NCBI RefSeq assembly: GCF_000622225.1
Contig: NZ_JHWD01000001.1
Location: forward strand, 364,593-428,592
Reading direction: 5' to 3'
Source of the DNA: Roseomonas mucosa ATCC BAA-692
GTDB lineage: Bacteria > Pseudomonadota > Alphaproteobacteria > Acetobacterales > Acetobacteraceae
DNA length: 64,000 nucleotides
A model generated the notes under the pieces. The model ran no database searches, had not been told where the DNA came from, and worked only from the letters and a program-made list of their open reading frames with translations. Position 1 is the stretch's first letter, and every line of letters begins with the position of its first letter. The position numbers and the translations under genes are program-made. Below are positions 8,491 through 17,402 of this stretch, piece by piece.

Positions 8491-8640
8491 GGATGTACGT
8501 CAACGGGTCCCGGACGCCAATCCACCTGGAGGCTCAGGGACCCCGCGGATGCCTGAGGTGTGATGCGCCCGTGCCGCATGCCGGTCCGAACGATGGGGGC
8601 GGCCGTGCGGTCCTGCGGCGGGCCGCACGGATAGGGGAAT

Positions 8641-8820
8641 TCAGGTCTTCTTTGTATGCCGCCGTGTCCGGGTCGTCCTGGAAGGCTTCGCCGGGGCGGA
8701 CAAGGCGGCGCGGATCGCCTTGCTGCTCTGCTGGCGCCAGGCATTGGCGAAATGGCCCTGCCACCAGCCGGCCGTGCGGCTGGCAGCGCTCAGCCAGAGA
8801 CTCATCGGTGTGCCCTTCAT
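8641..8820 (-). CDS. small basic protein, 59 aa
   Basis: Short ORF: ATG at 8820 (second ATG at 8805, MSLWLSAASRTAGWWQGHF), stop TGA at 8641. The N-terminal half is aromatic and possibly amphipathic (WWQGHFANAWRQQ). The C-terminal half is strongly basic (KPSRTTRTRRHTKKT). The WW/QGHF pattern and the charge split make chance unlikely, but no family is recognised. It could bind nucleic acid or a membrane surface. Stand-alone between the amine oxidase and ankyrin genes. Confidence 0.5.
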   Translation of the reverse strand: MKGTPMSLWLSAASRTAGWWQGHFANAWRQQSSKAIRAALSAPAKPSRTTRTRRHTKKT

Positions 8821-8910
8821 GCGGTCCGCTTCCTTGCAGCCGGAGACGGGCCGAGGCCCGGTACAGGGAAAAGCCTGCCCGGGCCTGTGGGTTTCGCCGG
8901 ATGAGCGGGA

Positions 8911-9540
8911 TCAGCCGCCGCGGCCGTCGAAGCCCAGGAAGCCTGCTTCCGGCCGGGGCGTGCCGCCATTGCCCGCAGGGGCACGTCCGGTGGGGGCCTG
9001 CTCGGCCGTGCGCGTCGGGCGGGGGCTGGCGGCCTCGCGCGGGCCGGCCGGACTGCGCCCGCGCGCGGCTTCGCGCGAGGCCGCCGGACGGGACGGGCCG
9101 GAACGCGGCGCGGCGGCCTCGCGCGGCGGGGCGGAGGAAGGGCTGCTGGGGCGGAACGAGGCGCGGGCCGAAAGCAGGTAGAAGGCGATGTCGTTGCGCC
9201 CCCGGTCCACCGCCGCGTCGATCGGCGTCAGGCCCAGGACGTTGCGGGCCTCCAGGTCGGCGCCGCGCGAAACGGCGTCGCGGGCGGCGGCCATGTCGCC
9301 CCGGGTGATGGCGTCGAAGAGCTCGTCGTTCGGCGACATGCTGGACACGGGCTTGTCCGACGGGATCGCGCCGCCGGGGCCGTTGCCGGCGCCGGGCAGG
9401 GGCGGCGGCGCGACCGCTGGCGCCGCGCCCGGGGTATTGGGCTGCAGCGGGCCGCGCGGGCGGGTCGGATCATACTGCGCCTGTGCGGCCACGACAGGCA
9501 GCAGCAGGGTGGCGAGGCTGGCGAGGAGCAGGCGGCGCAT
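8911..9540 (-). CDS. secreted ankyrin-repeat protein
   Basis: 209 residues. Signal peptide about residues 1-21 (LLLASLATLLLPVVAAQAQ). A Pro/Gly-rich linker leads to about one and a half ankyrin repeats at residues 75-130 (NDELFDAITRGDMAAARDAV, LGLTPIDAAVDRGRNDIAFY). A low-complexity Ala/Pro/Arg/Ser C-terminus follows (PREAAAPRSGPSRP). Likely a periplasmic protein-interaction module; partner unknown. The repetitive tail is not the product of another frame, since the signal peptide and ankyrin parts share this frame. Confidence 0.8.
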   Translation of the reverse strand: MRRLLLASLATLLLPVVAAQAQYDPTRPRGPLQPNTPGAAPAVAPPPLPGAGNGPGGAIPSDKPVSSMSPNDELFDAITRGDMAAARDAVSRGADLEARNVLGLTPIDAAVDRGRNDIAFYLLSARASFRPSSPSSAPPREAAAPRSGPSRPAASREAARGRSPAGPREAASPRPTRTAEQAPTGRAPAGNGGTPRPEAGFLGFDGRGG

Positions 9541-9638
9541 AATGCGTGCCTGTCTAGCGGGCAGAGCGGCTTTCTGCCAGCGGGGAAATGGGGCGGGCTC
9601 CGTTCGGGCCGGTGAAGGGGGGGCCGGCCCCGTGTCCC

Positions 9639-10010
9639 TCAGGCGCAGCCCTCGCCGCGATAGGTGAAGTCCTCCACCCGGTCGGCCCGCAGGGCGAAGG
9701 TGATGCTGCAGGTCACCGGCGCCCAGACCGTGGTGGGCGGCCCCCAGACCCCGCCCCAGCCGAAGGGGCGCCCGCCATAGCCGAAGCCGCCGCCCCAGAA
9801 GGGATCGCCAGGCAGCGCGGTCAAACGCTGGCTCTGGAATTCCAGGAACTTCCGCCCGTCCGCCTCATAGGTCCGCACCGGCACGCCCAGGGTGGAGACC
9901 AGCTTTCCTTCCGACTGCCCCACCAGCGGCGAGAGCCGCTGCGCCAGGGTGGGCCCCGGCGCGGCGCAGGCCGTGGCAAGCAGGGGGAGCGCGAGGAGGA
10001 GGCGTTTCAT
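9639..10010 (-). CDS. small lipoprotein of unknown function
   Basis: 123 residues from ATG 10010. Signal peptide with likely lipidation at Cys15 (LPLLATAC). The mature part has a SmpA/BamE-like beginning (LVGQSEGKLVSTLGVPVRTY), a Gly/Trp-rich insert (GGGFGYGGRPFGWGG) and a C-terminal pair of cysteines (CSITFALR...YRGEGCA) that could form a disulfide. A role in outer-membrane assembly is possible from the fold-like pattern but not shown. No operon partner. Confidence 0.75.
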   Translation of the reverse strand: MKRLLLALPLLATACAAPGPTLAQRLSPLVGQSEGKLVSTLGVPVRTYEADGRKFLEFQSQRLTALPGDPFWGGGFGYGGRPFGWGGVWGPPTTVWAPVTCSITFALRADRVEDFTYRGEGCA

Positions 10011-10098
10011 GACGATCTCAAGATAGAGCGCGCCGGGACAAGGAAAAGAGGCTTCCACCCCAGGGGCCCCCGCCCCCTGGCCCGGCGGCGCCGGAGGA

Positions 10099-11868
10099 TC
10101 AGGCTGCCACGAAGCTCTGGGTCCGCACCAGCCGGGCATAGAGCCCGTCCCGCCGCATCAGCTCGGCATGCGTGCCCTGTTCCACGGCACGGCCCCCCTC
10201 CATCGCCACGATCAGGTCGGCGTCCCGCACGGTGGAAAGGCGGTGCGCCACCACCAGCGTGGTCCGCCCCGCCCGCAGCCGGGCGATGGCGTCCTGCACC
10301 GCCGCCTCGTTCTCCGCGTCCAGCGCGCTGGTCGCCTCGTCCAGCAGCAGCACGCGCGGGTTGCGGAGCAGGGCGCGGGCCAGGGAAACGCGCTGCTTCT
10401 GCCCGCCCGAAAGGCGCGAGCCGCCTGGGCCCAGCACCGTGTCGTAGCCCTGCGGCAGCGCCGACAGGAAGCCGTGCGCGGCGGCGGCGCGGGCGGCGTC
10501 CTCGACCTCCGCCCGCGTTGCGCCGGGGCGGCCGCTGGCGATGTTGCTGAAGGCGGTGTCGTCGAAGATCACCGCATCCTGCCCGACATAGGCGATGGCG
10601 TCGCGCAGGCTGGCGAGTGAAACCTCCCGCACATCCGCGCCATCCAGCGTGACCCGGCCGCCGGTCACGTCGTAGAGGCGCGGCAGCAGCGCCAGGGCGG
10701 TGGACTTGCCGGCGCCGGAGGGACCGACCAGCGCCAGGGTCCGCCCCGGTTCCGCAACGAAGCTCACCCCGCGCAGCGCCGTGTCGCCGCCGCCCTCGTA
10801 GGCGAAGGCAACATCGGCGAATTCCACGCGGCCATGGCCCGGCGGAAGACCGGGTGCCCCGGCGGGGGAGGCGATGCGCGGCTTGGTGTCCATCACGGCG
10901 AAGACCCGCGACAACCCGGCCAGCCCCTCCTGCAGCGCCGCGTTCAGCGAGCCCAGGGCCCGCACGGGGCGGGAGGCGATGAGCAGCGCCGCGACGAAGC
11001 CGGTGAACTGCCCGACCGTGCCGGCGCCCTGCGAGACGCGCCAGCCGACCACGGCCAGGATGGCGGCCACCGCCACGCCGCCGATGGCCTCCAGCATCGG
11101 GTCGAGGCTGGAGCGGATGCGGTTGATGCCCATCAGCGCGGCGCGGAGCTGCGCGAAGGCGCCGCGCGCCCGTGCCTCCTCGCTGTCCTCCAGCCGGTAG
11201 GTGCGGACCACGCGGGCGGCGGAGAAGGATTCCGTCAGCGTCGCCGCCAGCTCCCCCACCCGGTCCTGCATGCCGCCCGATGCGCGGCGGATGCGCTTGC
11301 CCAGGCGCAGCACCGGCACCACCGCGACCGGATAGAGCAGCGCCGCCACCAGTGTCATCTGCCAGTCCAGCCAGACCATGGAGCCGACCAGCCCGACCAC
11401 GGTCAGCAGGTCCGCCACGCCGTTGATCGCCTTGGTCAGCGCCTCCCGGATCGCCTGGGCATCGGCGGTGAAGCGGGCAGCGTGCCGGGCCGGGGCCTCC
11501 CGCGCCACGATGGCCAGGTCGGCGCGGGTCAGCGCGCGGAACAGGTCGTTCTGCACCGCTTCGATCACCCGCAGCACCACGGCCTGCACCGAGACCGCCT
11601 GCCCGTACTGCGCCAGAGCCTTGAGGCAGGTCAGCAGGATGATGGCCGGCGGCACCAGCCAGGTGATCCGCGGGTCGCCGCTGGTGAAGAGGTCGAAGGC
11701 CTGCTGGATCACCACCGGGTACAGTGCCGTCAGCCCGGCCACTGCCCCGGTGCAGAGGATCGCCACCAGGATGCCGCGCGGATGTTGCCGCACATAGTCG
11801 CGCCAGAGCCGCCCGGTCAGGGCGCGGGTGGTTTCGGCGGAAATCGGGGGATGCTTGGGACGGGCCAT
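10099..11868 (-). CDS. ABC exporter, fused TM and ATPase domains (MsbA-like)
   Basis: 589-residue half-transporter. Six-TM ABC membrane domain at about residues 1-320, starting at ATG 11868 (MARPKHPPIS). The nucleotide-binding domain has Walker A LVGPSGAGKSTALALL, Q-loop YVGQDAVIFDD, signature RLSGGQKQRVSLARALL and Walker B VLLLDEATSALD. Length and layout match MsbA/lipid or multidrug exporters. It functions as a homodimer in this family. The substrate is not decided by sequence; lipid A core or other lipid export is the usual role. Confidence 0.88.
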   Translation of the reverse strand: MARPKHPPISAETTRALTGRLWRDYVRQHPRGILVAILCTGAVAGLTALYPVVIQQAFDLFTSGDPRITWLVPPAIILLTCLKALAQYGQAVSVQAVVLRVIEAVQNDLFRALTRADLAIVAREAPARHAARFTADAQAIREALTKAINGVADLLTVVGLVGSMVWLDWQMTLVAALLYPVAVVPVLRLGKRIRRASGGMQDRVGELAATLTESFSAARVVRTYRLEDSEEARARGAFAQLRAALMGINRIRSSLDPMLEAIGGVAVAAILAVVGWRVSQGAGTVGQFTGFVAALLIASRPVRALGSLNAALQEGLAGLSRVFAVMDTKPRIASPAGAPGLPPGHGRVEFADVAFAYEGGGDTALRGVSFVAEPGRTLALVGPSGAGKSTALALLPRLYDVTGGRVTLDGADVREVSLASLRDAIAYVGQDAVIFDDTAFSNIASGRPGATRAEVEDAARAAAAHGFLSALPQGYDTVLGPGGSRLSGGQKQRVSLARALLRNPRVLLLDEATSALDAENEAAVQDAIARLRAGRTTLVVAHRLSTVRDADLIVAMEGGRAVEQGTHAELMRRDGLYARLVRTQSFVAA

Positions 11869-11924
11869 GTCGGCAGGGGGATTAGAGCGGATCGGCGCCG
11901 AACGGTATCGCCCTTCTGCGCGGA

Positions 11925-11952
11925 GACGCCTTGCCCCCGGGGGCAAGGCGTC
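11925..11952. repeat. perfect 28-bp palindrome
   Basis: GACGCCTTGCCCCC followed immediately by its exact reverse complement. It lies between the doxX stop (11982) and the ABC exporter start (11868) on the minus strand. No T-run follows on either side, so it is not a classic intrinsic terminator. Could be an RNA hairpin ending the doxX transcript or a symmetric protein-binding site. Confidence 0.7.
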
Positions 11953-11981
11953 GCGTGGGAACAGCCAGGACGGGCGGCCTG

Positions 11982-12380
11982 CTAGACCCGGTTGCGGGCG
12001 GCGTCCACCGACCAGGCGCCGCCGCCGGCCACGAAGAGGTAGAGGAAGACGAAGCAGAACAGCACGGCGGCATCGCCCCCGTTCACGGCCGGGAAGAAGC
12101 TGCGCGGGAAATGCGCCATGAAATAGGCGAAGGCCATCTCGCCAGCGCAGACGAAGGCCGTGGCGCGGGTGAAGAGGCCGAGCGTCAGCAGCACGCCGCC
12201 GACCAGCTCGATCGCCGCCGCGAACCAGCTCAGGGTCAGGAAGTCCGGCTGGTATTGGGGCGTCGGGAAGCCGAAGAGCTTCTGCGTGCCGTGCGCCAGG
12301 AAAAGCAGTGCGGTCATGATCCGCAGCACCGAAAGCATACGGGGGGCCCAGCTCGGGGCGAAGACGTCGTCCTGGGGCAT
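11982..12380 (-). CDS. DoxX-family membrane protein
   Basis: 132 residues with four hydrophobic helices. DoxX features include RIMTALLFLAHGTQKLFGF near residue 20 and FAAAIELVGGVLLTLGLFTR at about 70-90. The family is found with quinol- or thiosulfate-linked oxidoreductases, but its biochemical role is poorly defined. It is the last gene of the DUF1285-Nudix-DUF6111-cca-doxX run, 28 bp after cca. Confidence 0.88.
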   Translation of the reverse strand: MPQDDVFAPSWAPRMLSVLRIMTALLFLAHGTQKLFGFPTPQYQPDFLTLSWFAAAIELVGGVLLTLGLFTRATAFVCAGEMAFAYFMAHFPRSFFPAVNGGDAAVLFCFVFLYLFVAGGGAWSVDAARNRV

Positions 12381-12408
12381 GAGAGGCTCTCTGACGGTGG
12401 AGGGCCGC

Positions 12409-13722
12409 TTATGCGCGCCCCTGGCCGGTCGGCCAGTGGCCTTCCGTGATATCCTTCATCAGTTCCGTCAATCGGGCACGGCAGGCTCCGGCATCCGCCC
12501 GACAGCCGTCCTCCCGCCACCAGGCCTCCACCGCCCGCAGCATTCGCCCCAGCTGTGGCCCGGGCGGCACACCCATGGCCAGGGCGTCGCGGCCCTGGAG
12601 CGGGAATCGCGGCACCGGCATCGACGCGATCCGTGCCCGCAGCGCCGAGCGGTCGCGCCCGTCGCGCAACTCGGCCAGCCAGGCTTCGCGCGGCGGCGCT
12701 CCGGCATCGCCACGCAGGGACAGCCAGCGGCGCAGGGCATCGTCGTCCGGCGCCGGGTCAGGCAGGATGTCCCGGTCCGTGAGCCCCTCCAGCACCTCCC
12801 GCTCCTCGTTGGAGAAGCGCAGGCGCCGCGCGATCCGTCCGCCGGCACCGCGCGAACCGGGGGGGAGCAGCGCGGCGAGGCGCAGCACCGGGTCGGGGGG
12901 CAGGCCGGCGGCGATGCCGCGCCGCAGGGCGCCGATGCGCTCCGCCAGGGCCGCCGGTTCGGGGATGCCGGACAAAGCCTCGGGCAGGATCGCGGCCAGC
13001 ACCCCGGTATCCAGCATCAGCCGCAGCGCGCCGGAGGGGGCGGGTGCGGCCAGGAGGCGCTTCGTCTCGCTCCAGACCCGCTCGGCGGACAGCCGGGCCA
13101 GCCCCGGCACCGCCTGCCGGATCGCGGCCAGGGCCGCCGCATCCGGCGCGCCGGTGCCGTAGCGGGCCTGGAAGCGGAAGAAGCGCAGGGCGCGCAGATA
13201 GTCCTCCCGCAGCCGCGTCGCCGGGTCGCCCACGAAGCGCACCACCCCGGCGGCCAGGTCCCCCCGCCCGCCGAACCAGTCCCAGAGATTGCCCTCCGCA
13301 TCCATGGACATGGCGTTGATGGTGAAATCGCGCCGGGCCGCGTCCTCGCGCCAGTCGGCGGTCCATTCCACCTCGGCATGGCGGCCGTCGGTGACGACAT
13401 CGCGGCGCAGGCTGGTCACCTCCACCGGCTCGCCATCGCCGATCGCGGTGACGGTGCCATGGGCGAGGCCGGTCTCCACCACCTTCAGCCCGGCGGCGCG
13501 CAGCAGCGGCACGGCGGCCCCGGGCGGCAGCGGCACGCCGACATCCACATCGGCGATCGGCCGCCCCGCCAGCGCGTCGCGCACGCAGCCACCCACGGCG
13601 CGCGAGCCCGGCAGCGCCCGCAACACCGCCAGCGGGGCGCCACGCGTCAGCCGTTCCGGGGGAGCCAGCCGGGCGTGGGGGGCGCCGTCAGGGTGTTCGG
13701 GGATCACGTCGTGGGGGCGCAT
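12409..13722 (-). CDS. cca: CCA tRNA nucleotidyltransferase
   Basis: Class II nucleotidyltransferase (437 residues) that adds or repairs the 3' CCA of tRNAs. Motif A GGCVRDALAGRPIADVDV carries the catalytic aspartates; RRDFTINAMSMDAEG is the second conserved block; the arginine-rich FVGDPATRLREDYLRALRF motif follows. ATG 13722 is chosen because GGAGA sits just upstream; a longer start at ATG 13752 has no ribosome site. The local tRNA-Gln gene already encodes CCA, so the enzyme may act mainly in repair or on other tRNAs. Confidence 0.93.
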   Translation of the reverse strand: MRPHDVIPEHPDGAPHARLAPPERLTRGAPLAVLRALPGSRAVGGCVRDALAGRPIADVDVGVPLPPGAAVPLLRAAGLKVVETGLAHGTVTAIGDGEPVEVTSLRRDVVTDGRHAEVEWTADWREDAARRDFTINAMSMDAEGNLWDWFGGRGDLAAGVVRFVGDPATRLREDYLRALRFFRFQARYGTGAPDAAALAAIRQAVPGLARLSAERVWSETKRLLAAPAPSGALRLMLDTGVLAAILPEALSGIPEPAALAERIGALRRGIAAGLPPDPVLRLAALLPPGSRGAGGRIARRLRFSNEEREVLEGLTDRDILPDPAPDDDALRRWLSLRGDAGAPPREAWLAELRDGRDRSALRARIASMPVPRFPLQGRDALAMGVPPGPQLGRMLRAVEAWWREDGCRADAGACRARLTELMKDITEGHWPTGQGRA

Positions 13723-13761
13723 CGGGTCTCCGGTCTCTCCGGATGCTGTCATGGGGCGCCA

Positions 13762-14037
13762 TCATGGCGGCCCGGCATGGCCGCGCTCGATCCGGCCATC
13801 CGGCTCCAGCCGGGCCGGCACATAGGTGCTGCCCTGTTCCATCCGGCGGGACAGGCCATAGGCCGCCAGGCCCGCCGCCGCCAGGGCCAGCCCGGCCCCC
13901 GCCAGGGCGAGGAAGGGCCACGGCAGGTCCTCCTCGCCCGGCCGCCCCGGCGCGGGACGCGGCCGGAACCGGCGCCAGAGCAGGAAGCCGGCGAAGGGCG
14001 TCAGGAACAGCAGCACGGGAACGAGGCGGAGCAGCAT
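13762..14037 (-). CDS. DUF6111-like small membrane protein
   Basis: 91 residues with two hydrophobic helices (residues 1-20 and about 40-61) separated by a Pro/Arg linker RPRPAPGRPGEEDLPW, ending in a soluble tail with YVPARLEPDGRIERG. The start ATG overlaps the Nudix stop, arguing that it is translated. Resembles the DUF6111 family often found beside cca in Acetobacteraceae (recalled, not searched). Function unknown. Confidence 0.75.
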   Translation of the reverse strand: MLLRLVPVLLFLTPFAGFLLWRRFRPRPAPGRPGEEDLPWPFLALAGAGLALAAAGLAAYGLSRRMEQGSTYVPARLEPDGRIERGHAGPP

Positions 14038-14720
14038 CAGCCGCGCAGCAGCAGGGCGAGATTGCGCAGGATCGCCGCGGTGGCGCCCCAGACGAGATGC
14101 TGCTCGTGCGGCCAGACCCAGAAGGTACGCTCCCGCCCTTCGACAAGGCGGGTGAGCCGCTGCGGCTCTGCCGGGTCGAGCAGGCGGGCCAGCGGGTACT
14201 CGAAGATCTCCGCCACCTCGGCGGCGTCCGGCGTCACGGTGAAGGGCGGGCGCAGCAGGGCCACCACCGGCACGACATGATAGCCGGTGCCGGTCACATG
14301 CGGCGGCAGGCGGCCCAGGACCTGCGGCAGGCGCGGGTCCAGCCCGACCTCCTCGGCGGCTTCGCGCAGGGCGGCCGCCTCGGGCGTCTCGCCCGCCTCG
14401 ATCCGCCCGCCGGGCAGCGCCACCTGCCCGGCATGGGCGGACAGCGTGGCGGCACGCAGGGTCAGCATCACCGCGGGCGCCTCGCCCAGCACCACCGGCA
14501 CCAGCACGGCGGCGCGGCGCAGGCCGGTCCCGGCCTCCGTCTCCCCGGGTGGGGGCGGCGCGTCCAGCTCCTCGGGCAGGCCGGTGCTGTCGGGCGTGGT
14601 GCTGGGATAGAGGGAGGGCGCGTGTCCCGGCGCCAGGGACGCCGTCAGGCGGTGGGCGATCTGCCGGGCGGAAAGGGAGGGCGGAAGCGGGGCCGGCAGG
14701 CCGGGCGGGCCGTCGCGCAT
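14037..14720 (-). CDS. Nudix hydrolase, CoA pyrophosphatase type
   Basis: 227 residues. The Nudix box GGRIEAGETPEAAALREAAE, continuing EVGL, is complete, with its catalytic glutamates. The preceding LRAATLSAHAGQVALPGG is the UPF0035-type signature of CoA pyrophosphatases (NudL family), which split CoA into phosphopantetheine and ADP. About 50 residues of variable N-terminus precede it. ATG 14720 overlaps the DUF1285 stop and its own stop overlaps the next gene, so it is translationally coupled on both sides. Confidence 0.9.
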   Translation of the reverse strand: MRDGPPGLPAPLPPSLSARQIAHRLTASLAPGHAPSLYPSTTPDSTGLPEELDAPPPPGETEAGTGLRRAAVLVPVVLGEAPAVMLTLRAATLSAHAGQVALPGGRIEAGETPEAAALREAAEEVGLDPRLPQVLGRLPPHVTGTGYHVVPVVALLRPPFTVTPDAAEVAEIFEYPLARLLDPAEPQRLTRLVEGRERTFWVWPHEQHLVWGATAAILRNLALLLRG

Positions 14721-15343
14721 CACCCGGCGGGGCTGTCCTCGTCCCAGACATCCTCCAGGTCGCCGGCTTCCTCCTCCGGATGGTCGCCCACCGGAAAGAA
14801 CATGCCCTTGCTCCAGACGCCAAGCACGCGGCGGCCGTCGATCACCTCGGTCTCGGCCAGGGCGACCATCTCGTAGAAGACGGGGCGGCTGATCCGGGCC
14901 TCCAGCCCGGGGCGGATCAGCACATAGGGGCTGGGCTCGCCGGTTTCCGGGTCGGTCTCCACCCGGATCGGGTGCTCCGGCCCGGCGGTCACCACCTCGT
15001 CCAGGTTGGTGCGGAAGCTCACGCATTGCAGCTTCACGCCGTGGCCTTCGCAGTCACAGTCCCGCCAGCACATCTCGACCGCCACGAAAGGGGCGTCGTC
15101 CACCGCGATCCGCCCGCGCTCGGCGGGGGTCTCCAGGACATAGCCGCCATCGGGCAGGCGCTTGAGAACGCTGGCGAAAAGGCAGACCAGCTCCTTCCGC
15201 CCGATGGGCGATCCGCGATAATGCCAGGTGCCGTCGCGGGCGATCCTCATGTCGAAATCGCCGCAATCCCGCTTACGGAATGTCACCGGGGGTAGCGGTT
15301 TCGTTGTTTCCTCGCGCGCCGCTAGGGTCATAGGCTGATCCAT
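14720..15343 (-). CDS. DUF1285 protein
   Basis: 207 residues in the soluble DUF1285 family. Recognisable parts are DGTWHYRGSPIGRKELVCLF near residue 40, the VEMCWRDCDCEGHGVKLQC segment (cysteine-rich here) and the C-terminal block GVWSKGMFFPVGD. First gene of a five-gene minus-strand operon, divergent from moxR. A second ATG at 15331 is also possible. Family function unknown; often genomically linked to MoxR, Nudix and cca genes. Confidence 0.85.
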   Translation of the reverse strand: MDQPMTLAAREETTKPLPPVTFRKRDCGDFDMRIARDGTWHYRGSPIGRKELVCLFASVLKRLPDGGYVLETPAERGRIAVDDAPFVAVEMCWRDCDCEGHGVKLQCVSFRTNLDEVVTAGPEHPIRVETDPETGEPSPYVLIRPGLEARISRPVFYEMVALAETEVIDGRRVLGVWSKGMFFPVGDHPEEEAGDLEDVWDEDSPAG

Positions 15344-15424
15344 GCCGTGACGACTGAACATCCACAGCCGGGAAGGTCCGTCCAACCTTGCCCGACGGGG
15401 ATGCATATAGGGAGAGGGGAAGGC

Positions 15425-16459
<1,035 letters not shown>

Positions 16460-16463
16460 CCGG

Positions 16464-17402
16464 GTGGCGCTCGGCCTGTTCCGCGCCGGAAGCACCGTCG
16501 CAGGAGGCCGGAACCCCGGCCAGGGCAGCGGTACCGCCATCGACCGTGCCGCCAGGGCCGAGGCCGCCGCCGGGGCGCTGCCGCCGCTGCTGGTGGCCGC
16601 CGAACGCGTGGCCGCCACGGTGATGCAGGGCGTGCACGGCCGCCGCCGGCCAGGGCAGGGGGATGCCTTCTGGCAGTTCCGCCCCTTTGTCGCCGGCGAC
16701 AGCCTGGCGCGCATGGACTGGCGGCAGAGCGCCAAGACCGACCGGCTCTTCGTGCGCGAGACGGAGTGGGAGGCGGCGCAGACCGTGGGCCTCTGGCGCG
16801 ATGCCGGGCCGGGCATGGACTGGTCCGGCAGCCCTGGCCGCGCCACCAAGCGGGAGCGGGCGGAGCTCCTGCTCCTGGCCCTGGGGGCGCTGCTGCTGCG
16901 GGGCGGCGAGCGGCTGCGCCTTTTCGGCGACGGGCGGGCCCTGGCCGGGCGCGGCGCGCTGCCGGCCCTGGCCGAGGCGCTGGGGCGCCACACCGATCCC
17001 CCGCGCGACCAGCGCCTGCCGCGCCATGCCCGCGCCGTGCTGCTGGGCGATTTCCTGGCGCCGCTGGAGGACACGCGAAGCGCCGTCTCGGCCCTGGCGG
17101 CACAGGGCGTGCAGGGCCATCTGGTACAGGTGCTCGATCCGGCGGAGGAAAGCCTGCCCTTCGCCGGACGGGTGCGGTTCGAGGCCCTGTCCGGAGGTGA
17201 CGCCACGCTGGTCCCGCGCGTCGAAGGCATCCGCGAGCTCTATGCCGAGCGTCTGGCGGCGCATCGCGACGGCCTGGGCGCCATTGCCCGTGCCGCCGGC
17301 TGGAACCTGCTCGTCCATCGTACGGACCAGCCGCCGGAGGCCGCGCTGCTCGCGCTCTGGCAGGCCCTGGCCCCGGCCCGTGGGGGGCGGGGCGGCGCAT
17401 GA
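16464..17402 (+). CDS. DUF58-domain protein (MoxR partner)
   Basis: 312 residues, GTG start four bases after the moxR stop. The hallmark DUF58 motif is GQGDAFWQFRPFVAGDSLAR followed by MDWRQSAKTDRLFVRE. Next comes a VWA-like region whose metal motif is degenerate (LWRDAGPGMDWSG). DUF58 proteins are usual partners of MoxR ATPases in envelope or enzyme maturation. The stop overlaps the next start (ATGA), so subunit ratios are probably linked. Confidence 0.92.
   Translation: MALGLFRAGSTVAGGRNPGQGSGTAIDRAARAEAAAGALPPLLVAAERVAATVMQGVHGRRRPGQGDAFWQFRPFVAGDSLARMDWRQSAKTDRLFVRETEWEAAQTVGLWRDAGPGMDWSGSPGRATKRERAELLLLALGALLLRGGERLRLFGDGRALAGRGALPALAEALGRHTDPPRDQRLPRHARAVLLGDFLAPLEDTRSAVSALAAQGVQGHLVQVLDPAEESLPFAGRVRFEALSGGDATLVPRVEGIRELYAERLAAHRDGLGAIARAAGWNLLVHRTDQPPEAALLALWQALAPARGGRGGA

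Noticed and set aside
8470..8510. TACAT/ATGTA symmetry and TTGACG near the amine oxidase start
   Set aside because: Spacing does not fit a sigma-70 promoter (10 bp) and the repeat is short.
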